A stretch of 64,000 bases of DNA from Gordonia aichiensis NBRC 108223 (GTDB taxonomy: Bacteria; Actinomycetota; Actinomycetes; Mycobacteriales; Mycobacteriaceae): the NCBI RefSeq assembly GCF_000332975.1, contig NZ_BANR01000015.1, positions 1 through 64,000 on the forward strand, given 5' to 3'. The notes below the pieces were generated by a model. It saw only the letters and a program-made list of their open reading frames with translations, had not been told where the DNA came from and searched no databases. This document shows positions 31,736 to 40,504 of this stretch, one piece after another; position 1 is the first letter of the stretch; each line of letters begins with the position of its first letter. The position numbers were made by a program, and so were the translations under genes.

Positions 31736-33571
31736 CTACACCTGCTCCTGCGCGTCGGCGCCGCGCATCTTCGGTTCGGTCATCACCTCAGGATCAGTCA
31801 ACGCGCGAGCAGCGTCAACGTCGAGCGTCCATTCGACGTCGATCGGGATCGGACCGTTGGGTAGCCACGGCTGCTCTGCGATGGCATCGGTGACCCGGTA
31901 GGAGCCCCGCTCGATGACACCGAGCGCGGCGTCGATCACCTGATACTGCTGGGTGCCCTTGTGGATCGGCTGCGACTCTATCCACACGACGAGGAACTCG
32001 CCGGGAGCGAAGTTGCAGCGTCGCTGCAGTGCGGCGATCATCTTCGCGTCGTGCAGGTGACCGTCACCGAAGTTGAACGCCACCAACGAGTTACAGGCGA
32101 ACTCGCCTTCACGCAGGGTGTAGGTGTTGATGTCGTCGCCGAGGTGGCGGCTCATCAGCGAATACAGCGCGCGGCCCTGGCTGTGCATCGACCGCCACGC
32201 GAGCATCTGATGCATCACGACGTCGGCGACCTCCGGCGGGTACGTCGCCAGCAGCTGGGTGCGGGTGTTGGGCGACGACCGCACGATGTGCTGTTCCAAT
32301 TTCTCCTCGGCGCCGGGTGCGAATGCCCAGGTGGCCGAGGCCCAGTTGCCTGCGTACTGACGCATCGACGGCAGGAACGAGACAAGGTCGGGCCTCAGGT
32401 TGCCCAGTACCGGGAAGAAGCAGAGCGCGATCGCGATGAGGACCAGCGCCCACGGCATCGTCGTGTCGGTGAGTGCGAAGCCGTCCCAGGCCGGATAACC
32501 CCAGAACAGGAAGATCGCGGTGTAGGCGAAGAGCAGATTCCATTCGAGCGGAACTGCGAGGGGGAACGTCGAGAAGATGAACAGGTGGAAGCACACCATC
32601 AACACCACAGCGGCCAGCGTGAGCCACTTGTTGGTGGAGAAGAGCAGGACCAACGGTGTCGCAATCTCGACGATGGTGCCGAGTACGTGACCGATTCCGC
32701 CCGCGACCTTCGACGGGCGCAGGTCGTTGGGGAAGTCACGGTAGTTCGCGCGCTTGAGGGCCTTGATCGTCAGCCACGGCGTATTCGACATCATCGGCGG
32801 GATGACCATCGAGAAGTGGTGTCCCAGTTTGGAGATGCCCGCACCGACCCACACCGACACGATCAGCAGCTTCAGCGCGAGGATCATGTCGACGAAGGGT
32901 AGGAAGCCGAAGAAGACCAGGGCCGGTAGGTACTGCTCGCCGCGCGCCGCGATGAAGATGACCTTGTCCCGCAAACCGATGATGACCAGCAATGCGATCA
33001 CCGGATAGATCAGAGCCGGATTGACCAGGCCGTGCGAGGTGGGTGCCACAGAGTTGAGCCAACTCGACTGCACGCCCGGAAGCACCAGGGCGACAACGGT
33101 AGTGATCAGGAGTAGCGCGTAGATCGCGACGTCGAACACCGTGCGCGAATCACCCTTGGTCAGCGGCACTTTGCCTGGCCACGGTGGGAGCCGGATCGTC
33201 TGTGGGCGCAGCCAGAACAGCAACCCGCCGGTCATCGGTTTGAAGTGGCCTGCAAGCGGCCCCCAGGAGCCGCCGAGTCCGAGGACCTCGATCAGCAGCG
33301 TCCACAGGATGGCCTTCTGATAGATGATCGGCTCGTTCCACCACTGCGATACGTGCAGCACGTTGAGTCCTGACGTGAACGTTGCGATGGTCAGCCCGAT
33401 TCCCAGATAGAGCACGACGATCTTCACCAGGTAGATGACCTGTAGCATCTTCGGGGTGCCGAAGCCGTACTCGGCCCAGTGCGTGGACAGCACGCGCATG
33501 CGGTCGAAGAACGGTTTCTCCAGGAAGGTGTCCGGGTCTACTGGTGGGAAGTCGGGTTGTACAAGACCCAT
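31736..33571 (-). CDS. Multispanning membrane protein, DUF3556-like
   Basis: 611 residues. About ten to twelve hydrophobic helices fill residues 45-410 (LVKIVVLYLGIGLTIATF, FDVAIYALLLITTVVALVLP, PWALVLIAIALCFFPVLG). A soluble C-terminal part of about 190 residues follows. The opening MGLVQPDFPPVDPDTFLEKP and EYGFGTPKMLQVIYLVK recall the actinobacterial DUF3556 family, whose function is unknown. It is transcribed after the acyl-CoA ligase and just before the FAD enzyme. A role in lipid or membrane-linked catabolism is only a guess. Confidence 0.75.
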   Translation of the reverse strand: MGLVQPDFPPVDPDTFLEKPFFDRMRVLSTHWAEYGFGTPKMLQVIYLVKIVVLYLGIGLTIATFTSGLNVLHVSQWWNEPIIYQKAILWTLLIEVLGLGGSWGPLAGHFKPMTGGLLFWLRPQTIRLPPWPGKVPLTKGDSRTVFDVAIYALLLITTVVALVLPGVQSSWLNSVAPTSHGLVNPALIYPVIALLVIIGLRDKVIFIAARGEQYLPALVFFGFLPFVDMILALKLLIVSVWVGAGISKLGHHFSMVIPPMMSNTPWLTIKALKRANYRDFPNDLRPSKVAGGIGHVLGTIVEIATPLVLLFSTNKWLTLAAVVLMVCFHLFIFSTFPLAVPLEWNLLFAYTAIFLFWGYPAWDGFALTDTTMPWALVLIAIALCFFPVLGNLRPDLVSFLPSMRQYAGNWASATWAFAPGAEEKLEQHIVRSSPNTRTQLLATYPPEVADVVMHQMLAWRSMHSQGRALYSLMSRHLGDDINTYTLREGEFACNSLVAFNFGDGHLHDAKMIAALQRRCNFAPGEFLVVWIESQPIHKGTQQYQVIDAALGVIERGSYRVTDAIAEQPWLPNGPIPIDVEWTLDVDAARALTDPEVMTEPKMRGADAQEQV

Positions 33572-33698
33572 GGTGTTTCTCCTTTGGACGGGCTCGCGTG
33601 GGCGTGCGGGGTCGGCCCGACGTGATGTCGGGTAGTGGTTGACGGTGTTGTCGTGTGCTCGGCGGTGGACTGGGTCGCGCCGACCTGGCGGCTCGGCT

Positions 33699-35168
33699 CT
33701 ACGTCGGCTGGGGTTCGCGAACGCGGCGTCGTAAACCGGGTTTGTCGATCTTGCCCACCGGATTGCGCGGCAGCTGGTCGACTAGGTTGATCTCGTTGGG
33801 GCGCTTGGTCTTTGTGAGGATGCCTGCGACGTGGTCGGCGAGCTCGGTCTCGGTGACGGGTTTGTCGGGATAGGCGACGACGAAGGCGACCGGCACCTCC
33901 CCGTAGACCGGGTCGGGGGCACCGACGACCGCGCACTCCAGCACCGCCGGATGTGAGGCGAGTGCGTTCTCGATCTCCTTGGGGTACAGGTTCTCTCCGC
34001 CCCGGATGATCATGTCCTTGATGCGGTCGACCAGAGTCAGGTAGCCATCGGCGTCGAGGGTTCCGACATCGCCGGTGTGCAGCCAGCCGTCGACGACGGT
34101 GCTGGCGGTCGCTTCGGGCCGGTTGAGATAGCCGCGCATCACGCTCGCTCCGGAGATGAGCACCTCGCCCGGTTCGCCGGTGGGTACCTCGGCGCCGTCG
34201 GGTCCTGCGATACGGATGGTCTGGCCAGGCAGCGCCGGTCCGACGGTTCCCGACTTCCGTTCTCCGTCAAGCGGATTGCATGCCGACGCGCAGGTGGCCT
34301 CGGTCAGTCCGTAGCCCTGCAGGATCGGGATTCCGAACGTCGACTCGACGTGGTCGAGGAGTTCCTTCGAGATCGGTGCGGCACCACAGATCGCGAAACG
34401 CAGTGAGGTGAAAGCCTCCGCGCTGACGTCGGGGTGTGACACGAGAAGCGCGTAGATGGTGGGGACGGCCGAGAAGTAGGTGGGGCGCAGCGTGTACAGG
34501 TCGGTGAAGAAGCGTGAGGGGGAGAACTTTCCGGTGATGCTGAGCTGGCCGCCCGCGAGAACCGGCGCGAGAAAACTGACGCAGATCGCGTTGACGTGGA
34601 ACAGCGGGAGGACGAGGAGCGCGTGGTCGGCGGCGGTGAGCGACAGCAGCTCTTTCATCGTCGACGCCATGTAGTGCAGATTCTCGTGGGCCAGTCGCAC
34701 ACCCTTGGGCCTGCCGGTCGACCCGGAGGTGTAGATCAGCAGAGCGTCGTCGGACATGGTCGGGGGCGTTGGCGGTGTCCAGGACGAGGCGTCGGCGGCG
34801 AGATCGTCGACGTGTAAGACGGCGCGGTCGGGAGTGGCGGTCAGCGCGTCGTCGTCGACGATGATCAGGCGTGCGGCGGAGTCGGTGAGCTGGTACTCGG
34901 CCTCGGCGGCAGTGAACGCCGGGTTGACCGGTGTGGCGACGGCGCCGAGGCGCCACGCGGCGGCGAGGGCGATGAGGAGTTCGACGCGATTGGGCAGGAA
35001 GGTCGCGAGGACGTCACCGCGTCGCAGGCCCAGTGCCTCGAACTGTTCGGCCGCGGCGTCGACCCGCTCGGCGAAACCCGCATAGTCGAGGGCGATGGAG
35101 TCGTCGCGGACGCACGGTGCGGTTCCGCGGTGGGCCAGTTCCCAGGGAAAATACGACGTGGCGCTCAC
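33699..35168 (-). CDS. Acyl-CoA synthetase / AMP-dependent ligase
   Basis: 489 residues from a GTG at 35168, with GAGGAC about 9 nt upstream; the frame upstream lacks family similarity. The ANL motifs are LLIYTSGSTGRPKGVRLAH, LQGYGLTEATCASACNP, GWLHTGDVGTLDADGYL, DRIKDMIIRGGENLYPKEIE and PRNPVGKIDKPGLRR with the catalytic Lys. The length and MRGYLN segment fit fatty or aromatic acid-CoA ligases. It is the first gene of the operon with the DUF3556-like and FAD genes and is divergent from the secreted protein gene. The substrate is unknown. Confidence 0.88.
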   Translation of the reverse strand: MSATSYFPWELAHRGTAPCVRDDSIALDYAGFAERVDAAAEQFEALGLRRGDVLATFLPNRVELLIALAAAWRLGAVATPVNPAFTAAEAEYQLTDSAARLIIVDDDALTATPDRAVLHVDDLAADASSWTPPTPPTMSDDALLIYTSGSTGRPKGVRLAHENLHYMASTMKELLSLTAADHALLVLPLFHVNAICVSFLAPVLAGGQLSITGKFSPSRFFTDLYTLRPTYFSAVPTIYALLVSHPDVSAEAFTSLRFAICGAAPISKELLDHVESTFGIPILQGYGLTEATCASACNPLDGERKSGTVGPALPGQTIRIAGPDGAEVPTGEPGEVLISGASVMRGYLNRPEATASTVVDGWLHTGDVGTLDADGYLTLVDRIKDMIIRGGENLYPKEIENALASHPAVLECAVVGAPDPVYGEVPVAFVVAYPDKPVTETELADHVAGILTKTKRPNEINLVDQLPRNPVGKIDKPGLRRRVREPQPT

Positions 35169-35350
35169 AGTGAATGTGTCCTCTGCTCGGTGGATGTGAG
35201 CTAGAACACTAATGGTGCTTGATGTGGCGGAGAACGGCCCCGCACACCAGACTTTCGCGGGTCGGTTGTGCTCGGAGCACAGATTCGACGTCGGCTTGCG
35301 GAATCTTTGCAAGCGCTGCCGATGGACGGCGTCGAAAGTACCATCGGTTG

Positions 35351-36250
35351 ATGGTTTCGCCCAGGTTCGTGCTGGTCACGGCGGTCAGTGTGCTCGTGTG
35401 CCTCACGGTCCCCGGATCGGTGTCGGCAGCGCCGCCTGGCCGCCCCGACGTCACGCACGCTTGTGGCGACCCGCTGTCGGCGGGCGATGTTCGTCGCATC
35501 GTCGAGTTGTCGGACACTACGGACGGTCACGAGTCCGCCCTCCCGACGTTGGAACGACAGGTCGGAAAGCTCTGGCAGATCACCGACATCCTGACCGCGC
35601 ATCGCGACCGGCGCGGGTTGTTCGCACTCGGACTGGCAGCCGTCGAACGCGACGCCGTGATGCCGATGCAGCGACGGCCCGCAACGTTTCGCAATCCGCG
35701 CTGGGCGCCGGTGATCAGTCTGCGGTTGCTCGACCGATTCTTCGCCGCCGTGCACGCCGAGTTCTCCGGCGGACCCGTACCACCCCAGTGGGCGCGGTAC
35801 TTCGGGCTGACGCTGGACTGCGGTGCCTCCGGAGAGCGAGCCGCGCTCACCGGCTACAACGCCCATATCACCGTCGATCTCGCGTATGCCACCGCAGACG
35901 CACGGACCATCCCCGACGATGCCCCGGACTTCTTCCGTCTCGTCGATGCCATTGCCGCGCACGGTGATTCGATAGTCCGTGAAACAAATCGGATCTATCA
36001 CGTCGATCTCGGGCCCACGTTTCGCTTCTACTTCGTCGGCGAGGGGCTCGATCGGCTCGTCGGCGCCGGAAAGGCGACCGGGCCGATGTTGCGGGCAGCA
36101 GACGTCGGATACAACGTGCTGACCTTCGGCAATGGCCTCGCACTGCAGGATCCGCGCAGTCGCGACACCGCTGCTGCGGACATCGCGGCGCTCTGGAACA
36201 CCGGCGACGCCGCGTTGACCGCGTTCGAATCCCTGGGAGTACTGCGATGA
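35351..36250 (+). CDS. Secreted protein, DUF5995-like
   Basis: 299 residues from the ATG at 35351. The start is chosen because it gives a clean Sec signal, MVSPRFVLVTAVSVLVCLTV ending near SVSA, with cleavage before APPG. The mature part contains RRGLFALGLAAVERDAVM, GYNAHITVDLAYATADA and LGPTFRFYFVGEGLDRLVG, which I associate with the DUF5995 family of unknown function. There is a pair of cysteines (HACGD, LDCGAS) that may form a disulphide. The gene is monocistronic, and no enzymatic motif can be named. Confidence 0.7.
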   Translation: MVSPRFVLVTAVSVLVCLTVPGSVSAAPPGRPDVTHACGDPLSAGDVRRIVELSDTTDGHESALPTLERQVGKLWQITDILTAHRDRRGLFALGLAAVERDAVMPMQRRPATFRNPRWAPVISLRLLDRFFAAVHAEFSGGPVPPQWARYFGLTLDCGASGERAALTGYNAHITVDLAYATADARTIPDDAPDFFRLVDAIAAHGDSIVRETNRIYHVDLGPTFRFYFVGEGLDRLVGAGKATGPMLRAADVGYNVLTFGNGLALQDPRSRDTAAADIAALWNTGDAALTAFESLGVLR

Positions 36251-36440
36251 TTCAGACATTCGCGACGTTGCCGGATTCCTGTGCGTGGTCCCGCGGCGTT
36301 CCGTAGGGTTAGCCGTCGGTAACTGACCTACCCGCACCCATCGGGAGGTCGTCGACGCCCCACATCACCGGGCGTGCCGCCAGACAACAAGCACCCGCAC
36401 CACATCGGGTCGATACCGTAGCGAAAGGCCGTCGGACCAC

Positions 36441-37862
36441 ATGGCAACCACCAAGCCGGACACATCCACGGAGGAAGCACCCACCTCCCTGGGGTCGAAT
36501 CTGAAACCCCGTCACATCACGATGATCTCGATCGCCGGTGTCATCGGCGCCGGTCTGTTCGTCGGATCGGCGAACGCCATCGAGAAGGCCGGTCCCGCGG
36601 TCCTGATCTCCTACGCGCTGGCGGGCACGCTGGTGGTGCTCGTGATGCGGATGCTCGGCGAGATGGCGACAGCCAATCCCGACACCGGCTCGTTCTCCGT
36701 CTACGCCGACCGCGCTCTCGGTCGCTGGGCCGGCTTCTCCGTCGGCTGGCTGTACTGGTGGTTCTGGGTGCTGGTGATCCCCGTCGAGGCAACGGCCGCG
36801 GCGAAGATCCTGACCGACCTCGTCGGCGGCGAACAGTGGATCTGGGCACTCGCGGTCACGCTGTTGCTGACGGTGACCAACCTGGCGAGCGTCGGCAACT
36901 ACGGCGAGTTCGAGTTCTGGTTCGCGCTCATCAAGGTCGTGGCGATCGTGGCGTTCATCCTCGTCGGCGTCGCCGCGATCTTCGGCTGGATCCCGGATTC
37001 GACGGTCAGCGGCGTGAACCATCTCTGGGAGCCGGATGGCTTCATGCCCAACGGTTTCGGGGCGGTCATCGCAGGCATGCTCATCACGATGTTCTCGTTC
37101 ATGGGAACCGAGATCGTGACCATCGCGGCCGCCGAATCGCCCAATCCGGAAAAGGGGATCACCAAGGCCGTCAATTCGGTGATCTGGCGTATCTCACTGT
37201 TCTACATCGGTTCGATCTTCGTGGTCGTCGCGCTGATGCCGTACAACAAGCTCGACGACGGCTCGTACCAGTCGGTGCTTGAAGCCATCGGCATTCCGGG
37301 CTCGAAGATCATCATGGACATCGTGATCCTGACGGCCGTGGCGTCGTGCCTGAACTCGGCGCTCTACACCGCATCGCGCATGATGTTCTCGCTCGGCACC
37401 AGACACGACGCCCCGCAGGTGGTGCGCAGCCTGACCCCCAAGGGCGTGCCCTGGGTCGCGGTGCTGATGTCGATGGTCGTCGGATTCCTTGCTGTCATCG
37501 GCAATTATGTGCTGCCGGACAAGATTTTTGCGTGGCTGCTCGCCACGAGCGGTGCGATCGCACTGTTCGTCTACCTGACCATCGCCGCAAGCCAGTGGCG
37601 GCTGGGCCGAGTGCTGCGCGCCGAGGGTCAGCGGCCGCCGGTGCGGATGTGGCTGTTCCCGTACCTGACCGGTGTGGTGATGCTGTTCATCCTGGCGGTG
37701 CTGATCCTGATGGTCTTCGACAACGACCAGCGCCAGGCGATCATCTTCTCCGCGATCTCGGCGGTGATCATCATCGGAGCCGGGATCATCGTCCAGAAGC
37801 GCAGTCGCTACCACTCGGACGACGAGGGTGCGCAGCCGCGGTATCGAGAAGGGGCCTCATGA
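36441..37862 (+). CDS. Amino-acid permease of the APC family (GabP-like)
   Basis: 473 residues with twelve membrane helices. The start (LKPRHITMISIAGVIGAGLF, VGSANAIEKAGPA) is the amino-acid transporter signature. ASVGNYGEFEFWFALIKV and FSFMGTEIVTIAAAESPNPE in mid-protein are characteristic of the GABA/proline/aromatic permease branch. It probably imports an amino acid or GABA by proton symport. A TetR gene follows 105 bp downstream. The cargo cannot be fixed from sequence. Confidence 0.9.
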   Translation: MATTKPDTSTEEAPTSLGSNLKPRHITMISIAGVIGAGLFVGSANAIEKAGPAVLISYALAGTLVVLVMRMLGEMATANPDTGSFSVYADRALGRWAGFSVGWLYWWFWVLVIPVEATAAAKILTDLVGGEQWIWALAVTLLLTVTNLASVGNYGEFEFWFALIKVVAIVAFILVGVAAIFGWIPDSTVSGVNHLWEPDGFMPNGFGAVIAGMLITMFSFMGTEIVTIAAAESPNPEKGITKAVNSVIWRISLFYIGSIFVVVALMPYNKLDDGSYQSVLEAIGIPGSKIIMDIVILTAVASCLNSALYTASRMMFSLGTRHDAPQVVRSLTPKGVPWVAVLMSMVVGFLAVIGNYVLPDKIFAWLLATSGAIALFVYLTIAASQWRLGRVLRAEGQRPPVRMWLFPYLTGVVMLFILAVLILMVFDNDQRQAIIFSAISAVIIIGAGIIVQKRSRYHSDDEGAQPRYREGAS

Positions 37863-37967
37863 CGTCGACGTACGAACCGGACACCACGTCGACGCCCCCG
37901 ACGTACCTGTGTGAACTCGACCTTCTCGATACCGCTGGTACTGGTCGCCGTGGTCGATAATGTCCCG

Positions 37968-38633
37968 ATGACCACCGAACCGTCAAGCCCCACGTCGTCC
38001 GACGCTGGGGCAGACCCCGCGAGCGGCCCCAAGCGCAGGCCGAGCCGCGCGGATGTGCGGGCCGACATTCGAGCTGCGGCGCGCGAGGTGTTTCTCGAAC
38101 GCGGGTACGCCAACGCGTCGCTCGAGATGATCGCCGGCCGGGCCGGCTTCTCCAAGGGCGCGGTGTACTCGAACTTTGCGAGCAAGGGTGCGTTGTTCAT
38201 GGACCTGACCTCGTCGGTGTTCACCGAGCGTGCGTCTGGGTTCACGGCCCCTGGCCTCGTTCCGTCAGCGGACAACGCCGACGCAGAGTCGGATATGCGC
38301 GCTCTCGCACTCATGCTGCTCAAGCAGATTCGCGACTCCTATCGCACGAATGTGGTCTTCGCCGAGTTCCGGTCGGAGGTCGACCGCGACCCGCAGCTGC
38401 TGAAGGACTACACCGCGGCGCGCGCACAACTCGCCGAGTCACTCGCGGCGAACATCGAAGAGGTCACTGCCGTCAGAGGTTTACGGCTGAAGGTGCCCGC
38501 GCTCGACGCCGCCGTGGTGGTGCTTGCGTTGATCAACGGACTCTCGCTCGAGTACGTCGGCCGCGACGGAGAGCACGTACTCTCCGTCGACACCATGGCG
38601 CGGGTGTTGGGGGCGTTGGTGGGTGGCGCGTAG
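37968..38633 (+). CDS. TetR-family transcriptional regulator
   Basis: 221 residues from the ATG at 37968; an in-frame ATG at 37911 adds a hydrophobic leader unlike the family. The HTH covers residues 25-70: RADVRADIRAAAREVFLERG, then MIAGRAGFSKGAVYSNFASK. The C-terminal domain is helical with a TetR_C-like segment (NVVFAEFRSEVDRDPQLL). It may regulate the permease just upstream. It is the last clearly core-like gene before the accessory island. Confidence 0.87.
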   Translation: MTTEPSSPTSSDAGADPASGPKRRPSRADVRADIRAAAREVFLERGYANASLEMIAGRAGFSKGAVYSNFASKGALFMDLTSSVFTERASGFTAPGLVPSADNADAESDMRALALMLLKQIRDSYRTNVVFAEFRSEVDRDPQLLKDYTAARAQLAESLAANIEEVTAVRGLRLKVPALDAAVVVLALINGLSLEYVGRDGEHVLSVDTMARVLGALVGGA

Positions 38634-38655
38634 CAGCTCCCTGATATCACGACAA

Positions 38656-39096
38656 CTAGTGCGCCGGTGCAGGTTTCATGGTGGAGTCGCCGTCACCGAC
38701 CGAACCCGGCGGTCGGGGCGCGGCTGTCGGGCGATACTCGATCATTTCTCGGGATAGCGCGCGCCGGAAGATCCGCGTCCGTGCCAGGTTCACGGTGGCC
38801 CTGGTAAGCAGAAGATAGGTGAACGCTGCGCTGACGAGAACGAGTGACAACGCCAACCAGTCACCGCCACTGAGGTTTTCAGCGGCGACGCTCCGTGCCC
38901 ACAGTCGCCAGTAGACCATCAGGCTGACATCGAGCCCCACTCCGTAGGAGATGCCGAACGACATCAGGTACGGCTTCCAGGTTCCGTCGCGGAGCCGCTC
39001 GGACAACAGTTCCTGCCGCAGCGCCGCTGCGACCGACAGCAGGTTACCGACACCTAGCCAGAGCAGAGTGGTGGCAACAAATTGGTCGAGGAGCAA
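38656..39096 (-). CDS. Membrane protein, probably 5'-truncated at the island edge
   Basis: The visible frame gives 146 residues from a TTG, with three or four hydrophobic segments (TTLLWLGVGNLLSVAAAL, GISYGVGLDVSLMVYWRL, ALSLVLVSAAFTYLLLTRAT). The frame stays open for about 20 more codons upstream (to about 39160) with protein-like sequence (ARKWGFPHPIISL) but no ATG, so the original start may have been lost where the island begins. The C-terminal 40 residues are soluble. No family is recognised. Confidence 0.5.
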   Translation of the reverse strand: MLLDQFVATTLLWLGVGNLLSVAAALRQELLSERLRDGTWKPYLMSFGISYGVGLDVSLMVYWRLWARSVAAENLSGGDWLALSLVLVSAAFTYLLLTRATVNLARTRIFRRALSREMIEYRPTAAPRPPGSVGDGDSTMKPAPAH

Positions 39097-39340
39097 GGAA
39101 ATGATCGGGTGGGGGAATCCCCACTTGCGGGCACCCCAACGCCACCCTTGCGAGTGTCACCGTCAACATGGAGCGGATGCGCGACATGCCAGCACTAGGA
39201 TCAGCCACGAGGGCTGCCTCCTAGTCTCGGGAGCCGAAGGGGGCGGGTGCTGTAGGCGCAACGCTTGCCTCCGCCCGCGCGGGCGCCTCTGCACAGTACG
39301 CCAGCAACTCGTCTTATTACCGCAGCAGAATGCCCACCGT

Positions 39341-40495
39341 GTCGCACTCAAATACATTGTGGTCGATGAGTTTCAAGACTTCTCCCTCATGTTCTATGAA
39401 CTCCTCCGTGCAGCGATGGGTCATGCTTCGGATGCCCAACTCATGACAGTGGGCGACGATTGGCAGGCGATCAACGAGTTCGCCCGCTCCACAACCGATT
39501 ACTTTCGCGACTTCGAGCAACTGTTTGCGCCTGCGCAAACCTTACGGCTGGAGACGAACCGTCGGTCAGCTAGGTCTATTGTTGACCTGGGCAATTCTGT
39601 TATGCGCGGGTTTGGATTCCCAGCCAGAAGTTACTCGCCACTGACGTGAAATATTCGCCTTCTCGAAATGTCGTCCTTTGAATCTTCTCCGTTGGAGAAG
39701 GCAATCTTTGGAGAAGGCTACAGGTGGAATGTGGCGCTACTCCGTCTGATCTCCGAGCACCACCGAGCTGGCCGATCCGTGGCCGTTTTCTCGCGGCGCA
39801 GGAGGGGATTCCACGTCGTCGAAGCTAATGGGATCACCAAGACATTCGACGAGTTCGGCAAGTATGGCGAGTACCTTTCCAAGGTACTCAAACTTCCCCC
39901 CGGAACGGTGCGTTTCAGCTCAACCCATGGTTTCAAAGGTCAAGAATCCGAAGCTGTCATCCTCCTCAGCGCCGATGAGCGGAACTACCCATCAATCCAC
40001 CCCCACTGGTTTTTGTCTACCATGTTCGGCGACACTATTCCAACGATTACCGAGGCTGGGCGTCGACTGTTCTATGTCGGAGTAAGCCGACCGAAAGTGC
40101 ACCTCGATATCGTGATCTTCGGCGAGAATCCATCGCCTTTCTGGACCGACGCAATGCCTGCCGGCATCAAAGCCACCCCTTGGGGCAACATCCCACAAGT
40201 AGCTCTCGGCGCGGCGATTGCGAGCATCGTCGAACTTCGTGTCTACAACGCCCAGGTTGAGCACTTCGATGTCGTTCGGAGTCAACTTAAGGCCTCAGGC
40301 TTCCGGTACCACGGCGATGAGAAACGGTGGTGGCGGCACTTCGATGTCGAGCACTTCGACACACAGATCGTTCTTTCGTCTCCGTGGGCCAACGAACCCG
40401 GAATCCGCATCGAGGCGTGGCACGGCGACGCAACCATCTGGCAGCACCGAGGACCAGAACGTCGAACTCCGACAAATTTTAACTCAGCATGGTAG
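39341..40495 (+). pseudogene. UvrD/Rep-like superfamily 1 helicase, 5'-truncated with in-frame stop
   Basis: Helicase similarity starts abruptly at VALKYIVVDEFQDFS (motif II), followed by MTVGDDWQAINEFARS (motif III) and LETNRRSARSIVDLGN (motif IV). A TGA at 39647-39649 interrupts the frame. The same frame resumes at once and holds FSSTHGFKGQESEAVILL (motif V), RRLFYVGVSRPK (motif VI) and a C-terminal part of about 120 residues. Motif I (Walker A) and everything before it is gone, so the ATPase cannot work. The stop comes 9 bp before the next gene, with which it was presumably an operon. The composition is less GC-rich than the neighbouring core genes. Confidence 0.85.
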
Positions 40496-40504
40496 AGACA
40501 AACC

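Noticed and set aside
39100-39150. A direct repeat of the tRNA-Leu 3' end as the left attachment site
   Set aside because: I compared the sequence by eye with the tRNA 3' end; only short G/C runs match, so no attachment site is claimed.
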